Source: Nitrososphaerota archaeon
GTDB taxonomy: Archaea > Thermoproteota > Nitrososphaeria > Nitrososphaerales > JACQRY01
Length of the DNA stretch: 54,485 bases
Direction of reading: 5' to 3'
Assembly (NCBI GenBank): GCA_016184315.1
Contig: JACPCU010000022.1
Location: 1-54,485 of the forward strand
Below are positions 30,381-39,692 of this stretch, piece by piece. The position numbers were made by a program, and so were the translations under genes. Under the pieces are notes generated by a model that was not told the DNA's origin, searched no databases, and saw nothing but the letters and a program-made list of their open reading frames with translations. The stretch's first letter is position 1. Each line of letters opens with the position of its first letter.

Positions 30381-32162
30381 TCACAGGCCGTATAGTGGAG
30401 AAACCTTCCGTTTCATTTCGCTAAACTCCTCTAGTAAAGCAGCCTCCTCATGGCTAAGCCTGTCCAGATATTTCGCTCGCAGAACCTTGACTTCACTATC
30501 CGTGGGCCCAGTGTACAGATCTTCGCCTTCGTTTACCTGCCTTCCGATCATCGGTTCAGTCATGGAAATAGCCACTTCTGATCCTGCCAAAGCCTCCGTC
30601 AACGTTTTCCCCTTGTCCTGAATTCCATGTATGGAACCTATTCGTTTGCCGTCAACGTTGAACACATGGGTCTTCTGCCTAAGTTTGCCGACAATTATTT
30701 CTGCGCCGAAGATGGCAGGGTTGCTGCGCCTGAAGATCATGCCCTTCAAAACTTTGAATTTGCAGAGAGGAGTGAGTCTACTGAATTCTTCTCGTGTATC
30801 TGCCTCCTTCTCAGCATCCATCCATCTTACATAGTTTTCAAGGAGATTGTAGACGATTTGCTCGCTGAAAATCTTGACTTGGGTAGCCTGAGCCTCGTCT
30901 TCCGCATCAGGCAGAGTCTTGACGTTAAACGCCAGTACGACGCCGTAGTATTTGTTTTGGCTTGCTACGACAGCTGCTTCAACTACATCTCTTCTAGTAA
31001 CTGGGCCAATGTCGGCAATTCTTAGAGGAATCTCTTTGCGCTTCAACATGTCTCCCAATGCTTCCAAGGAGCCTAGTGCGTCGGACTTGAGTATCACGCC
31101 CATAGACGAGGTGTTTATGATAACGCCCGCAACTTCGTCCTGAATCTTCTTCTTCACTTCGTCAACGTCTTCAGTGCCCACTCCATAGACAGGTGAACCC
31201 GCCAATACCCCTTCGAGCTCCGGTGCAGCGATCTTCACTCCAGAAGCAGCATGAATGTCCCTAACAGACTTGAACTTGTCTCTGGGATCCCTGATCTCGT
31301 CCAACGGCTTTGGAAGAAGAATGGCCTTGACGTTGGTCACCACGGGTCCATCTCTCCTCCCAACAGCAATCCAATCACCGGTCTTCAAGACACCGTCCAG
31401 AAGGATCACATTGGCAGTATGGCCCAGCCCTGTTTCCTCTCCCACCTCCAAGACTATTCCGCGAGCTGGTCCATCAGAGACATTGAGCCTAGCCTTGAGG
31501 AACTGTTGGGTCAAACCAATGATTACCGAAAGCAGCTCAGGTATGCCTTCGCCAGTTCTAGCGCTCACAGGCACAATAGCAATCTCTTTGGTGAAATCGT
31601 GGACCCTGTAGACGGCTTCAGAGTTGAAACCCAGTCTCGATAGGTCTCCTAACGCGGTGTAGATCCTCATGTCAAGGGTATTCACAACAGTGCTGTCCTG
31701 CTTTTTGATGGATTCGGTGACGAAGGATGTTAAGCTTTTGCGCCATCCGGTGATCATGTCTATTTTGTTCAGCGCTACTACGAAAGGCACCTTCCTCCTC
31801 TTCAGTATCTCCACGCTCTCGAAGGTTTGAACCTCGAAGCCTTTCAGAGCGTCCACCACAAGCACAGCTATGTCAGCTGCAGACCCTCCTCTACTCCTAA
31901 GGTTGGAGAAGATCTCATGGCCAGGAGTGTCTATGACCATCAGCCCAGGAATCTCAACCTTACCGCCCAAGCCTTTCATAAGAGGGCCGCAAATAGTCTG
32001 AAGAGTCTCTATTGGAAAGAAACTGGCGCCAATATGTTGGGTGATACCACCGACTTCTCTGCTTTGGACAGCAGTGCCCCGGATCTTGTCAAGGAGCGAG
32101 GTCTTTCCTGAGTCTACGTGACCCAGTACGACTACTACAGGTTGACGTATTCTCTGGTTCAT
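30381..32162 (-). CDS. infB: Translation initiation factor aIF5B (archaeal IF-2)
   Basis: A 593-residue GTPase that joins the ribosomal subunits. Motifs: VLGHVDSGKTSLLDKIRGT (G1), GGITQHIGASFFP (switch I), IDTPGHEIFSN (G3), ALNKIDM (G4). The C-terminal domains (VKVLRAKYLDRLSHEEAALLEEF) belong to the archaeal/eukaryotic factor, with no long bacterial-type N-terminal extension. It lies 98 bases after ndk and is followed by rps6e. Confidence 0.93.
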   Translation of the reverse strand: MNQRIRQPVVVVLGHVDSGKTSLLDKIRGTAVQSREVGGITQHIGASFFPIETLQTICGPLMKGLGGKVEIPGLMVIDTPGHEIFSNLRSRGGSAADIAVLVVDALKGFEVQTFESVEILKRRKVPFVVALNKIDMITGWRKSLTSFVTESIKKQDSTVVNTLDMRIYTALGDLSRLGFNSEAVYRVHDFTKEIAIVPVSARTGEGIPELLSVIIGLTQQFLKARLNVSDGPARGIVLEVGEETGLGHTANVILLDGVLKTGDWIAVGRRDGPVVTNVKAILLPKPLDEIRDPRDKFKSVRDIHAASGVKIAAPELEGVLAGSPVYGVGTEDVDEVKKKIQDEVAGVIINTSSMGVILKSDALGSLEALGDMLKRKEIPLRIADIGPVTRRDVVEAAVVASQNKYYGVVLAFNVKTLPDAEDEAQATQVKIFSEQIVYNLLENYVRWMDAEKEADTREEFSRLTPLCKFKVLKGMIFRRSNPAIFGAEIIVGKLRQKTHVFNVDGKRIGSIHGIQDKGKTLTEALAGSEVAISMTEPMIGRQVNEGEDLYTGPTDSEVKVLRAKYLDRLSHEEAALLEEFSEMKRKVSPLYGL

Positions 32163-32260
32163 GGTTCACCAGCTCCCAAGAGGCGCTGCTCAGCATCCAC
32201 TGGTTACGTCTAATCTACCAGTGTTTTAACTTTACGAATCCATCGGCCTAGGGCAGTCTT

Positions 32261-32662
32261 CTACCCGAAGATGATCTTTGACTCTCTCTGAAAGCTTTCA
32301 GGGGAGTCGGAGGCATGGATCACGTTTTCAGTGATCGCTAGCGCGAAGTCACCTCTGACAGTTCCTGAAGCCGCTTCCCCCCCCTTCGTGGATCCGATCA
32401 TTTTCCTGGCCACTTCAACAGCTCCACTGCCTTCGAGGACCACAGCTACTACTGGACCTGATGTTATGAAGGAGACCAGTTCTCTGAAGAAGGGTTTCTG
32501 CGTGTGTGGTGAATAGAAGTCTTCAACGCTGGCCTTATCCATGGCCAGCATTTTCAGATCTATGAGTTTGAAGCCTTTGTCTTCGAACTTGGAGATTATG
32601 CGGCCTACTAGGCTTCTTCTTACTCCGTCTGGTTTGACGATTATCAGGGTCTTTTCCGTCAA
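32261..32662 (-). CDS. ndk: Nucleoside diphosphate kinase
   Basis: I place the start at TTG 32660-32662, which gives 133 residues beginning TEKTLIIVKPDGVRRSL; this TTG overlaps the TGA of the L24e gene (TTGA). The frame extends upstream but the extra part is the L24e gene read out of phase. The active site is the phospho-histidine motif NVIHASDSPESFQRE, plus the KPDGV and RGDFA motifs. It transfers phosphate between nucleoside di- and triphosphates. The rpl24e-ndk-infB order is normal for TACK archaea. Confidence 0.92.
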   Translation of the reverse strand: MTEKTLIIVKPDGVRRSLVGRIISKFEDKGFKLIDLKMLAMDKASVEDFYSPHTQKPFFRELVSFITSGPVVAVVLEGSGAVEVARKMIGSTKGGEAASGTVRGDFALAITENVIHASDSPESFQRESKIIFG

Positions 32663-32850
32663 GCCTTGGCAGCCTTCTTGTAGAAAACAGTCCACTTGTA
32701 CTTCCTCGGATCTCTCTTCAGATGTAAGGAGTTCTTGCGGCATTTCGATGAGCAATAGTACTGGGTTGAACCGTCGTTCCTGACGAGCATGACCCCTGTG
32801 CCCAGCCTTACATCTTTCCCGCAGAAGGTGCATTTCTTCGCTGCATACAT
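32659..32850 (-). CDS. rpl24e: Ribosomal protein L24e
   Basis: A 63-residue zinc protein of the large subunit. Zinc ligands appear in KKCTFCGKDVRLGTGVM and in YYCSSKCRKN; the core LKRDPRKYKWTVFYKKA is characteristic. The end overlaps the start of ndk by three bases, which implies translational coupling. It has no neighbour of its usual S28e on the same transcript here, because the acyl-CoA synthetase gene stands between. Confidence 0.93.
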   Translation of the reverse strand: MYAAKKCTFCGKDVRLGTGVMLVRNDGSTQYYCSSKCRKNSLHLKRDPRKYKWTVFYKKAAKA

Positions 32851-32969
32851 GTTCTATTCACCTTACTTGTCAGTGTTAAGGTCAGAGGCGTAGATGCAAA
32901 TGTGTTTCAAATCTCTGTGCCTCCTTTTCTCGATTTATTCGCAGCGAGCACCAGCCTCGTCGCGGGCTT

Positions 32970-34508
32970 TTAAGGCTTTGTTGAATTCTTGGTCAGCTCG
33001 GCTAGGGCTCCTTTGATGATCTTCCCGCTGGCTGTCCTCGGCATGGTGTCTATGATTGTGATTGACGAGGGGGTTTTGAAGGACGCAAGGATCTTTCGGC
33101 AGTGTTTGATGAGCTCTTCTTCTGAAGGTGGCGTCCCTGGCTGGGGTACTACGAAAGCTTTGACTCTTTCGCCTTTCAACTGGTCTGACACACCTATTAC
33201 AGCAGCCTCCTTGACTTTCGGGTGCTCGGATAGAACGTCCTCCACTTCGCGCGGGTACACTTTGAAGCCGCTGATGATTATCATCTCCTTCTTCCTCCCT
33301 GTTATCAAGATGTAACCGTCATCATCCACGTAGCCTAAGTCTCCTGTCTTGAACCATTTGTCGACAAAGGTTTCTCTGGTTGCGTCCTCCATGTTCCAGT
33401 AGCCTTTCATCACGTTAGAACCTTTCACCATTATCTCACCTACTTCCTTAGAAGGTGCGGTTTTCCCTGTTTGGTCAACGATCTTGACTTGGACATTTGG
33501 CAGAGGCAGACCTACGGAGCCTGGTTTTCGTGTCCCCTCAACAGGGTTGGAGATATTCATGATTGTTTCCGTCATTCCGTAGCGCTCCACGATCTCGAAG
33601 CCGTATTTTTCCTTGAAGTTTCTGAATACTTTGACTGGTAGAGGAGCCGAACCCGATACGAAGAGCCTCATATGCGATAGGTCGTATTTCAACGGTTCTT
33701 CAACTTCCAGAAGCATTGAGTACATGGTTGGGACACCCATGAAGACGTTGCACCTATGCTCTGAGATCAGTTGCAGGGCTCGGGCAGCGTCGAAACGTTC
33801 CATCAACACCAGTGAGCCTCCGGTGTAGACAACGCCGTGCAGAACAACGCCGAGACCATGGACGTGAAACATGGGTAGTCCTAAGAGAAGCCTGTCGCTG
33901 CTGGTCCACTTCCAGACTTGTGCAAGGTCATGTATGTTTGAGGTGAAGTTTCGGTGAGTGAGCATGGCTCCTTTGGAGCGGCCTGTGGTGCCTGAAGTGT
34001 AGATAATAGCAGCAATATCATCTGGTTTGATGGATACTGATTCAAAGGTAGTTTGTTGGTAGGGCAGTTGGTTGTAGGAGTATGAGTCGTGTGGCGGAGG
34101 CTTGTCACTTACGATTATCGTATGTTGTACTGATCCGAGTTCTCCTTTTGCATCGAAGAAATATTGCCACCCGAAGTCATCGGTTACAAAAATCTTGGCT
34201 CCTGAGTTTTCAGGAATGTAGGCGAGTTCTCTCCTTCTGTAGGTGACGTTAATGGGAACTACGATGGCTCCGAGTTTCAGCGTACCAAAGTGCAGGTAGA
34301 TGAATTCAGGTCGGTTTCCAAGGTACAGGCAGACTCGGTCTCCCTGTTTCACCCCTAACCGTGCGAGCCTGCTGGCAGCTCTGCTAACTTCTGAGGCTAG
34401 TGTCTGGTAGGTTACTGCTTGTCCTTTGACGATCATAAAAGTCTTGTTTGGGAAGCGGTCTACTGTTCTTTCCAGCATCTGTAATATTGTTTGATCCACC
34501 TCTGCCAC
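32970..34508 (-). CDS. Acyl-CoA synthetase (AMP-binding), malonyl-CoA-synthetase-like
   Basis: A 512-residue adenylate-forming enzyme. The AMP-binding motif is IIYTSGTTGRSKGAMLTHRN; VERYGMTETIMNISNP and GDLGYVDDDGYILITGRKKE follow, and the conserved lysine is near the end in PRTASGKIIKG. The pattern of VSGSAPLPVKVFRNFKEKYG and of KPGSVGLPLPNVQVKI is that of the MatB/malonyl-CoA synthetase subgroup, but the substrate cannot be read from sequence; a short-chain or dicarboxylic acid is likely. It sits within a ribosomal gene series, separating rpl24e from rps28e, where it is normally absent. Confidence 0.82.
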   Translation of the reverse strand: MAEVDQTILQMLERTVDRFPNKTFMIVKGQAVTYQTLASEVSRAASRLARLGVKQGDRVCLYLGNRPEFIYLHFGTLKLGAIVVPINVTYRRRELAYIPENSGAKIFVTDDFGWQYFFDAKGELGSVQHTIIVSDKPPPHDSYSYNQLPYQQTTFESVSIKPDDIAAIIYTSGTTGRSKGAMLTHRNFTSNIHDLAQVWKWTSSDRLLLGLPMFHVHGLGVVLHGVVYTGGSLVLMERFDAARALQLISEHRCNVFMGVPTMYSMLLEVEEPLKYDLSHMRLFVSGSAPLPVKVFRNFKEKYGFEIVERYGMTETIMNISNPVEGTRKPGSVGLPLPNVQVKIVDQTGKTAPSKEVGEIMVKGSNVMKGYWNMEDATRETFVDKWFKTGDLGYVDDDGYILITGRKKEMIIISGFKVYPREVEDVLSEHPKVKEAAVIGVSDQLKGERVKAFVVPQPGTPPSEEELIKHCRKILASFKTPSSITIIDTMPRTASGKIIKGALAELTKNSTKP

Positions 34509-34644
34509 TTTTAGGAGCCTCAGGTATAGCGGCGTGAACTGTTTCTTGAAAAACTTAGCTCACCGCAGTCGTTCTCTACTGTCGATGTGTCCATAAGGCT
34601 AATAGGAGACAATATGGATCACTAACATTAGGCAGCTGGAATAG

Positions 34645-34812
34645 ATGCATGTGAAGTGCCCTGACTGCGAGAAACCAGCGTTACTAACAGACGGCTTCGA
34701 CGAGATCAGGTGTGAACACTGCGGCTACAAGGCGACTTACGGGGAGTATGTGCAGAAGCTGGTTGAGAAGGACGCTACGTATTCTGATGTTCTGAATGAT
34801 TACAGACTGTAG
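34645..34812 (+). CDS. Small zinc-ribbon protein
   Basis: A 55-residue frame beginning at ATG 34645. It has two CxxC pairs (KCPDCEKPALL and RCEHCGYKATYG) spaced as in a single zinc ribbon, followed by a helical C-terminus (YVQKLVEKDATYSDVLNDYR). It lies convergent with rps28e, five bases from its stop, and diverges from the acyl-CoA synthetase. Function is unknown; ribbons of this size often bind RNA or act within transcription complexes. Short enough to be missed by gene finders. Confidence 0.65.
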   Translation: MHVKCPDCEKPALLTDGFDEIRCEHCGYKATYGEYVQKLVEKDATYSDVLNDYRL

Positions 34813-34816
34813 ACAA

Positions 34817-35035
34817 TCACTTGATCTTTCGGGCTTCCCGTTCAGTTTCTCTCAGCAACAATATGTCACCAAGTCTTACCGGACCCTTCACGTTCCTTGT
34901 CAATATGCGTCCCTTGTCCTTCCCTTCAAGGATGCGAACTCTGACTTGAGTTATCTCTCCGGCGACCCCAGTGCGTCCTATGATCTGTATTATTTCAGAA
35001 GGGAACAGAGCCTCCTCCGACTTTGAGGAGCTCAT
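34817..35035 (-). CDS. rps28e: Ribosomal protein S28e
   Basis: A 72-residue OB-fold protein of the small subunit. [24 protein letters not shown] and [30 protein letters not shown] are the family signature, including the conserved RGPVR-type segment and the end RETEREAR. It follows L7ae by six bases, which is the conserved archaeal arrangement. Confidence 0.94.
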   Translation of the reverse strand: MSSSKSEEALFPSEIIQIIGRTGVAGEITQVRVRILEGKDKGRILTRNVKGPVRLGDILLLRETEREARKIK

Positions 35036-35041
35036 CTAGAG

Positions 35042-35425
35042 TCAGCTCCCTCCTTGCTTATTCAGCTTGTCTAGGGCACCGACGATTTGTTCCAGGAGAC
35101 CTGAGGCTTCCCCTGGTTCAGTGATACATGCTGCCGCTGCGCCTATGTCGATATTGAGGGCGGGCCCCATGCGTTCCTTGCTGGGTACATAGATGTAGGA
35201 TATCTTCTTCTCTTCGCAGAGAATAGGAAGATGGGCAACTACTTCAGGTGGATCTGTGTCCTCGGCTATCAGAACGAGTTTCGCTACTCCTCGCTCAATA
35301 GCTTTTGTTGTCTCATTGGTGCCTTTCCTAACTTTCCCTGTCTGCTTAGCCTGCCTTAACGCCTCGTAAGCGGCGTCAGAGAGCTCTTTCGGAGTCTCAA
35401 ACTTAACGAAGAATGGCTTTGACAA
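35042..35425 (-). CDS. rpl7ae: Ribosomal protein L7Ae
   Basis: A 127-residue RNA-binding protein of the large subunit that also binds kink-turns in box C/D and H/ACA guide RNAs and RNase P in archaea. The RNA-contacting motif GKVRKGTNETTKAIERG and the fold core KLVLIAEDTDPPEVVAHLP are intact, as is SKERMGPALNIDIG. It starts the L7ae-S28e pair on the minus strand. Confidence 0.95.
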   Translation of the reverse strand: MSKPFFVKFETPKELSDAAYEALRQAKQTGKVRKGTNETTKAIERGVAKLVLIAEDTDPPEVVAHLPILCEEKKISYIYVPSKERMGPALNIDIGAAAACITEPGEASGLLEQIVGALDKLNKQGGS

Positions 35426-35573
35426 TGCTCATCCTCTCTGTTACTTGACCGGTGAATCAATCGGGTTCATCTTTGACTCGCCCAGCATCGAAGCGTCTTG
35501 CCGCTGTTTTTAAGTTCTTCGCCTCAATCAAGCTGGAAAGACGAGGATTTTCAACAACAAGCATGCCACAGGG

Positions 35574-36863
35574 TTAGCCGAGCTTGGAGGCCAGCAGAGG
35601 AACGAGCATCTCGTTCTTCAGCAGACCGCCGTGGGAGCCTTTCAGCTCAAATCCTTCTTCACGCCTCTTGTATGAATATACTATCGAGTAGCCTTCGTAG
35701 GGCAAAACGATAAGGTCACCTATGCGCGAAGAAATCTCCTTGTTCAACGCACCGTATCCGAAGAAGCCTTCCTTCAGAGCTGTCTGCGACTCGATTACTC
35801 TGACCTTTCCCTGAAACTTCGAATCGATGTATCTTCTCGCTTTGTCAGTCTTACCAGGTCTTGTATGCATGACAGCTGCTCGAGAGTCTCCGGTCGGAGG
35901 TAACTGCAGGCAGTCCATGAGTCTAGGATGCCTGTCAATAAATATCGTTTTGGCTTTTGGTGTAGCGATTAGTCCATGATCTCCTGTGATTAGGATGGCC
36001 GTCTTCCCACCCATATTCTTCTCTATCTTGTTGAGAAACTCCGTCTTGAACACGTTGGAGAAGCTGGCCATTTCAGCGTAGACTTCTTCAGTAAGGGGGC
36101 CGTGGATATGTGATAAAGCATCAACGACATCCCAGTAAGCGAAGATGTAACGCTTGTCTCTTGAATTACTATTTACCAGTTTTCTGAGCCATACAAATAG
36201 ATCCGATGAGCTGACATAGGTGTCTATGGCTGCTCCTGCATGAGTCATCCGTGAGAGACTACTGTTCTTGTAAAGCTTCCTGGTCACAACCCTGCTCCTA
36301 ACCCCTCTTTTCGCTAGCTCCTCGTAGACCGTGGAGCCGGGCAGAAGACTCCTTGAGTCGATGCCCATAGTTGTGAGCCCTTCCCGTCTTTCGTCAGCTG
36401 ACGCGCTGAAACTGATCATGTTAGCGATTACGCCGATCTGTTTGAGATACATTGTGTATCCTATGATGCCATGCTCCTGCGGAGTAAGTGTGGAGTTAAC
36501 AGTCGTCAGGGCAGTGCTGGTGGTTGAAGGGAAGGTGGAAGTAATAGGGAATAATGTCCCTATGCTGGCTAGATGCGAGAACACGGATTTTCGTTTGGAG
36601 GCGTCGCTTAGAAGCAGGTTGTAGCCCAAGCCGTCAAGCAACATCAGGATTACTGTTTCAGCGCCTTCAAGTATGTTTGTTGCCAGCCCATCTCTAATGG
36701 GTTTACGTCCTTTGATGTTTCCTCCGAAATGACTCAATATTGAGATAGGTATGTTTGCCAGGGATAGGCCATCGTAGAAAGGCGTGACGAATGATTCTAG
36801 ATTGGATTTCTCTACCAGCTCCTGCTCGATCTCCTCAGAACCTATATGAGTCGTGCCCGGCAT
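35574..36863 (-). CDS. Alkaline-phosphatase-superfamily phosphodiesterase / nucleotide pyrophosphatase-like
   Basis: A 429-residue protein with the superfamily's metal ligands: the N-terminal VILMLLDGLGYNLL (Asp), the nucleophile region FPSTTSTALTTVNS (Thr), YWDVVDALSHIHGP (Asp, His, His), ITGDHGLIATP (Asp, His) and ELKGSHGGLLKNEM (His). No signal peptide is present, so it is likely cytoplasmic. Related archaeal proteins hydrolyse phosphodiesters or nucleotides; the physiological substrate is not known. The next gene downstream on this strand is L7ae, 148 bases away. Confidence 0.75.
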   Translation of the reverse strand: MPGTTHIGSEEIEQELVEKSNLESFVTPFYDGLSLANIPISILSHFGGNIKGRKPIRDGLATNILEGAETVILMLLDGLGYNLLLSDASKRKSVFSHLASIGTLFPITSTFPSTTSTALTTVNSTLTPQEHGIIGYTMYLKQIGVIANMISFSASADERREGLTTMGIDSRSLLPGSTVYEELAKRGVRSRVVTRKLYKNSSLSRMTHAGAAIDTYVSSSDLFVWLRKLVNSNSRDKRYIFAYWDVVDALSHIHGPLTEEVYAEMASFSNVFKTEFLNKIEKNMGGKTAILITGDHGLIATPKAKTIFIDRHPRLMDCLQLPPTGDSRAAVMHTRPGKTDKARRYIDSKFQGKVRVIESQTALKEGFFGYGALNKEISSRIGDLIVLPYEGYSIVYSYKRREEGFELKGSHGGLLKNEMLVPLLASKLG

Positions 36864-36882
36864 AGTTTTCCTTGCACCTGAA

Positions 36883-38592
36883 CTATTTGTGGGTGAATAT
36901 GGCTAGGTTTGGAGCATCGATCCTGCAGAAGCCGAATCTGAGGAACTGAACGATTTCCCCAGACTTGAGGTTCGCAGCTTCTTTCTCCGCCAAGCCGTGA
37001 ACCTCCGCCAGACTCTGCTGGTTGAAGACTTCTCCGATGTAAAGGTGGCCCGGCACCAGAACTTTGAAAACGGTGTTTTCCTCTCCGACCCACTGGATCT
37101 TAGGCATTTCTCTAACTAGATCCTTCCCAGCGAAAGATAGAGAAACTTTGTCACCGCTCTTAGCGTCAACTTTCACGTTGTACAGGTCGATGAGCCTGAA
37201 CACATCTCCAACCTTCATCTTCTCAACATCCTCTTTAGCTAAGTAGAAGACCCCTTTCGAAGATATGTCTCTTTCACCCAACTCTTTGTCAGGATGATAC
37301 CTGATCCTGACGGTCAGATGAGGAGCGTCTACCACCTCAGCCTTCACATGGTTGGGCACAAAGAAGTATCTCTTCGCAACAGGGTCAAGAATCTTCCTAT
37401 TCACCGCATAAACCAGATCCCAGTCGAATACATGTTCAGCCTTGGTGTAACCAACCTCCCTCGTGAAGCCAAGCAAAGCTTCTGGGAGAATCCCCTTCTT
37501 CCTCACGCCAACAATAGTGGGCATCCTCGGATCGTCCCACCCCTGAACCAACCCTTCCTGCACCAAGGGCCGGAGAAGCCTCTTCGACAGAGGAGTGCCC
37601 TCAAACTTCACTCTTGAAAACTGAATGATCTTAACATCAGGGAACCCTAGCAGCCTGCGAAGAACATTCTGCAGATCCACATGAAACTCCATGCTTCTCA
37701 AAATATGTGAGACAGCACACAGGTAATCCTCTACCACCACGGCAAGATCATAGTTAGGCCAAACCCGATACTTAGCGCCGTGAATCGCGTGAGGATGATC
37801 CACAATCCTAAGCAGAGCAGGGTCCCTAAGAGACGGATCAAGAGAAGACATGTCCCCCTTGAACCTCATGGACGCCTCACCCTCCTTTTTCGCCCCTGAC
37901 ATCATCGCCTCCCAAACCTCCAAGCTTTCTGACGGAGAAGAATCCTTGTGCACGCAAGCCAAGCCATCATTCCTATTCTTCTTCACTGTCTCCGGGCTGC
38001 AGGTGCAGGCGTAAAGGTGGCCTTTTTCTAGGAGTTTGCGGCTATGCTTGTAGATAATATCCAAGTCATCGGACACGCTCTTTTCGTGATCCCACTTTAT
38101 GCCTAGCCAGCGGTAACCTTCCCTGAAGCTCTCATAGTATTCTTTCCTCGCGTTTCGTGGATTGGTGTCCTCGAAGCGGAGCCACAATGCACCATCGTAC
38201 ATCTCAGCGTAAAGGTAGTTGATGAGGCCTGCAACCGCATGGCCGATATGCATATAGCCTGAAGGCTCCGGAGGAAGTCTAAGAACCACTTTCCCTTTTT
38301 GCGCGTCGGGGAGAGGTGGAAGCTGCTTCACTTCTTCCTTTGGACCCTCAACTGCCAACAGATCAGGGTAGTTGCGTCCAAGATCGTCTAGCTGTTCTGC
38401 AGGAGTCATTTGGTTTACTTCGTCTACGGTTCGCTTGATCTGTGGGATCAGAGCCTTGAGTTGAGCTCTTAGAGCAGGCATCTCTGCAGCTATTTTTCCT
38501 ACTATGGCGCCGACGTTGGCTTTGCCGTCATGTTTGTAAGCATTGTAGAGGGTGTGTTTCCTGATGATCTCGGAGAGTTCTGAAGAGGTCAA
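36883..38592 (-). CDS. gltX: Glutamyl-tRNA synthetase (archaeal type)
   Basis: A 569-residue class I synthetase. The HIGH motif is in LRLPPEPSGYMHIGHAVAG; the KMSKS counterpart is in FEGTPLSKRLLRPL; the archaeal/eukaryotic C-terminal beta-barrel anticodon domain follows (about 420-560). A two-domain barrel shows it is the archaeal GluRS/GlnRS form, which is usually non-discriminating and also charges tRNA-Gln with glutamate, later corrected by GatDE. It is followed downstream by the phosphodiesterase gene. Confidence 0.93.
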   Translation of the reverse strand: MTSSELSEIIRKHTLYNAYKHDGKANVGAIVGKIAAEMPALRAQLKALIPQIKRTVDEVNQMTPAEQLDDLGRNYPDLLAVEGPKEEVKQLPPLPDAQKGKVVLRLPPEPSGYMHIGHAVAGLINYLYAEMYDGALWLRFEDTNPRNARKEYYESFREGYRWLGIKWDHEKSVSDDLDIIYKHSRKLLEKGHLYACTCSPETVKKNRNDGLACVHKDSSPSESLEVWEAMMSGAKKEGEASMRFKGDMSSLDPSLRDPALLRIVDHPHAIHGAKYRVWPNYDLAVVVEDYLCAVSHILRSMEFHVDLQNVLRRLLGFPDVKIIQFSRVKFEGTPLSKRLLRPLVQEGLVQGWDDPRMPTIVGVRKKGILPEALLGFTREVGYTKAEHVFDWDLVYAVNRKILDPVAKRYFFVPNHVKAEVVDAPHLTVRIRYHPDKELGERDISSKGVFYLAKEDVEKMKVGDVFRLIDLYNVKVDAKSGDKVSLSFAGKDLVREMPKIQWVGEENTVFKVLVPGHLYIGEVFNQQSLAEVHGLAEKEAANLKSGEIVQFLRFGFCRIDAPNLAIFTHK

Positions 38593-38623
38593 ACATGTGC
38601 GCCGCCAATAGGTGTTCTAGCAG

Positions 38624-39652
38624 CTACCAGTCCCGATCGATCATGAAGCTGATCAGGTGGCTGAGTTTTGATGCCGCTTCTTTGTTGGGAGCCTTTCTGA
38701 AAATAGAGTAGTACTGTTTACGTGCCTTAGAGGCGAATTCCGAGGCTTTTTTCTTGGCGTAGTCTAGTGCAGCGTACTTCTTCATCATGTTCAGCACTGT
38801 CTGAATGTCCTTAGAGGTCTTGTCTTCACGGGGTTTACCGAGGATCTCTAGGAGTCTGCGTTTCTCTTCAGCTGTACAGCTGTTTAGGAGCTTGATGAGC
38901 ATGAGGGTTCTTTTTCCTTCAGATATGTCTCCTGCGCCTTCTTTGCCGTACTTCTTTTCATCGGCGGTAAGGTTGAGTAGGTCATCGGTTATCTGGAAGG
39001 CTATTCCTAGGTTTAGGCCGAATGGAACGAGTGCTTCGATGGTCTTTTCGTCTGCGTCTGCGACTATGGCGCCCATTCTGCAGGGAATGATGCATGTGTA
39101 CCAAGAGGTTTTCTTCTCACATAGGAGGTAGTAGTCTTGCTCTTTGATGTCCCATCGGTTCTGGTTTATCCAGGAGAGCTCGATGTGCTGTCCCTCCGTG
39201 GTTTCGTTGGTCATCTTCAAGAATTCCTTTGCTAGGCGTAGTGTCCGCTCAGACCCTAGGATCTCTTCGTTTTCCAGCAGCACACCCCATGTTCTACCGT
39301 GAAGAGCGTCACCAGTGTTGATGGCTAGCGGAACGTTATACTTCATGTGGAGAACAGGTTTTCCGCGCCTCATCTCCGATGCGTCTTCAATATCATCGTG
39401 AATCAGAATCCAGTTGTGGAAGAGCTCCAAGGCCCCTGCAGTTGGCAGAACCTGTTGCAAGCTTCCTCCAAGAGCTTGACAGGTTAGGATGCACAGTGAG
39501 GAGCGGAGTCCTTTGCTGGGTCTTGACGGATAGTCTCTGAGCATGCCGTAGAGGAGATTGATCTCTCTGGTTCTGTGTTTAGGTGGAAGAGCTTTGAAGA
39601 CGTAGTTATCTACAGCTCGTTTGTTTGCTGTTAGGATCTGGTCGACGTGCAT
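38624..39652 (-). CDS. Polyprenyl (geranylgeranyl) diphosphate synthase
   Basis: A 342-residue enzyme that extends allyl diphosphates for archaeal ether lipids. The first Asp-rich motif is IHDDIEDAS, the second FQITDDLLNLTADE; both supply Mg ligands. The residues before the first motif (ALELFHNWILIHDD) allow a geranylgeranyl-length product, but chain length cannot be fixed from sequence alone. It forms a minus-strand series with idi2, ipk and mvk, so the whole mevalonate-to-prenyl route is grouped. Confidence 0.9.
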   Translation of the reverse strand: MHVDQILTANKRAVDNYVFKALPPKHRTREINLLYGMLRDYPSRPSKGLRSSLCILTCQALGGSLQQVLPTAGALELFHNWILIHDDIEDASEMRRGKPVLHMKYNVPLAINTGDALHGRTWGVLLENEEILGSERTLRLAKEFLKMTNETTEGQHIELSWINQNRWDIKEQDYYLLCEKKTSWYTCIIPCRMGAIVADADEKTIEALVPFGLNLGIAFQITDDLLNLTADEKKYGKEGAGDISEGKRTLMLIKLLNSCTAEEKRRLLEILGKPREDKTSKDIQTVLNMMKKYAALDYAKKKASEFASKARKQYYSIFRKAPNKEAASKLSHLISFMIDRDW

Positions 39653-39692
39653 GGTTCTACCTCAAATCTTACTATGTCATGACATAGATTGG

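Noticed and set aside
32663-32833. N-terminal extension of nucleoside diphosphate kinase in the long frame
   Set aside because: It is L24e read out of phase; family members start at the TTG used here.
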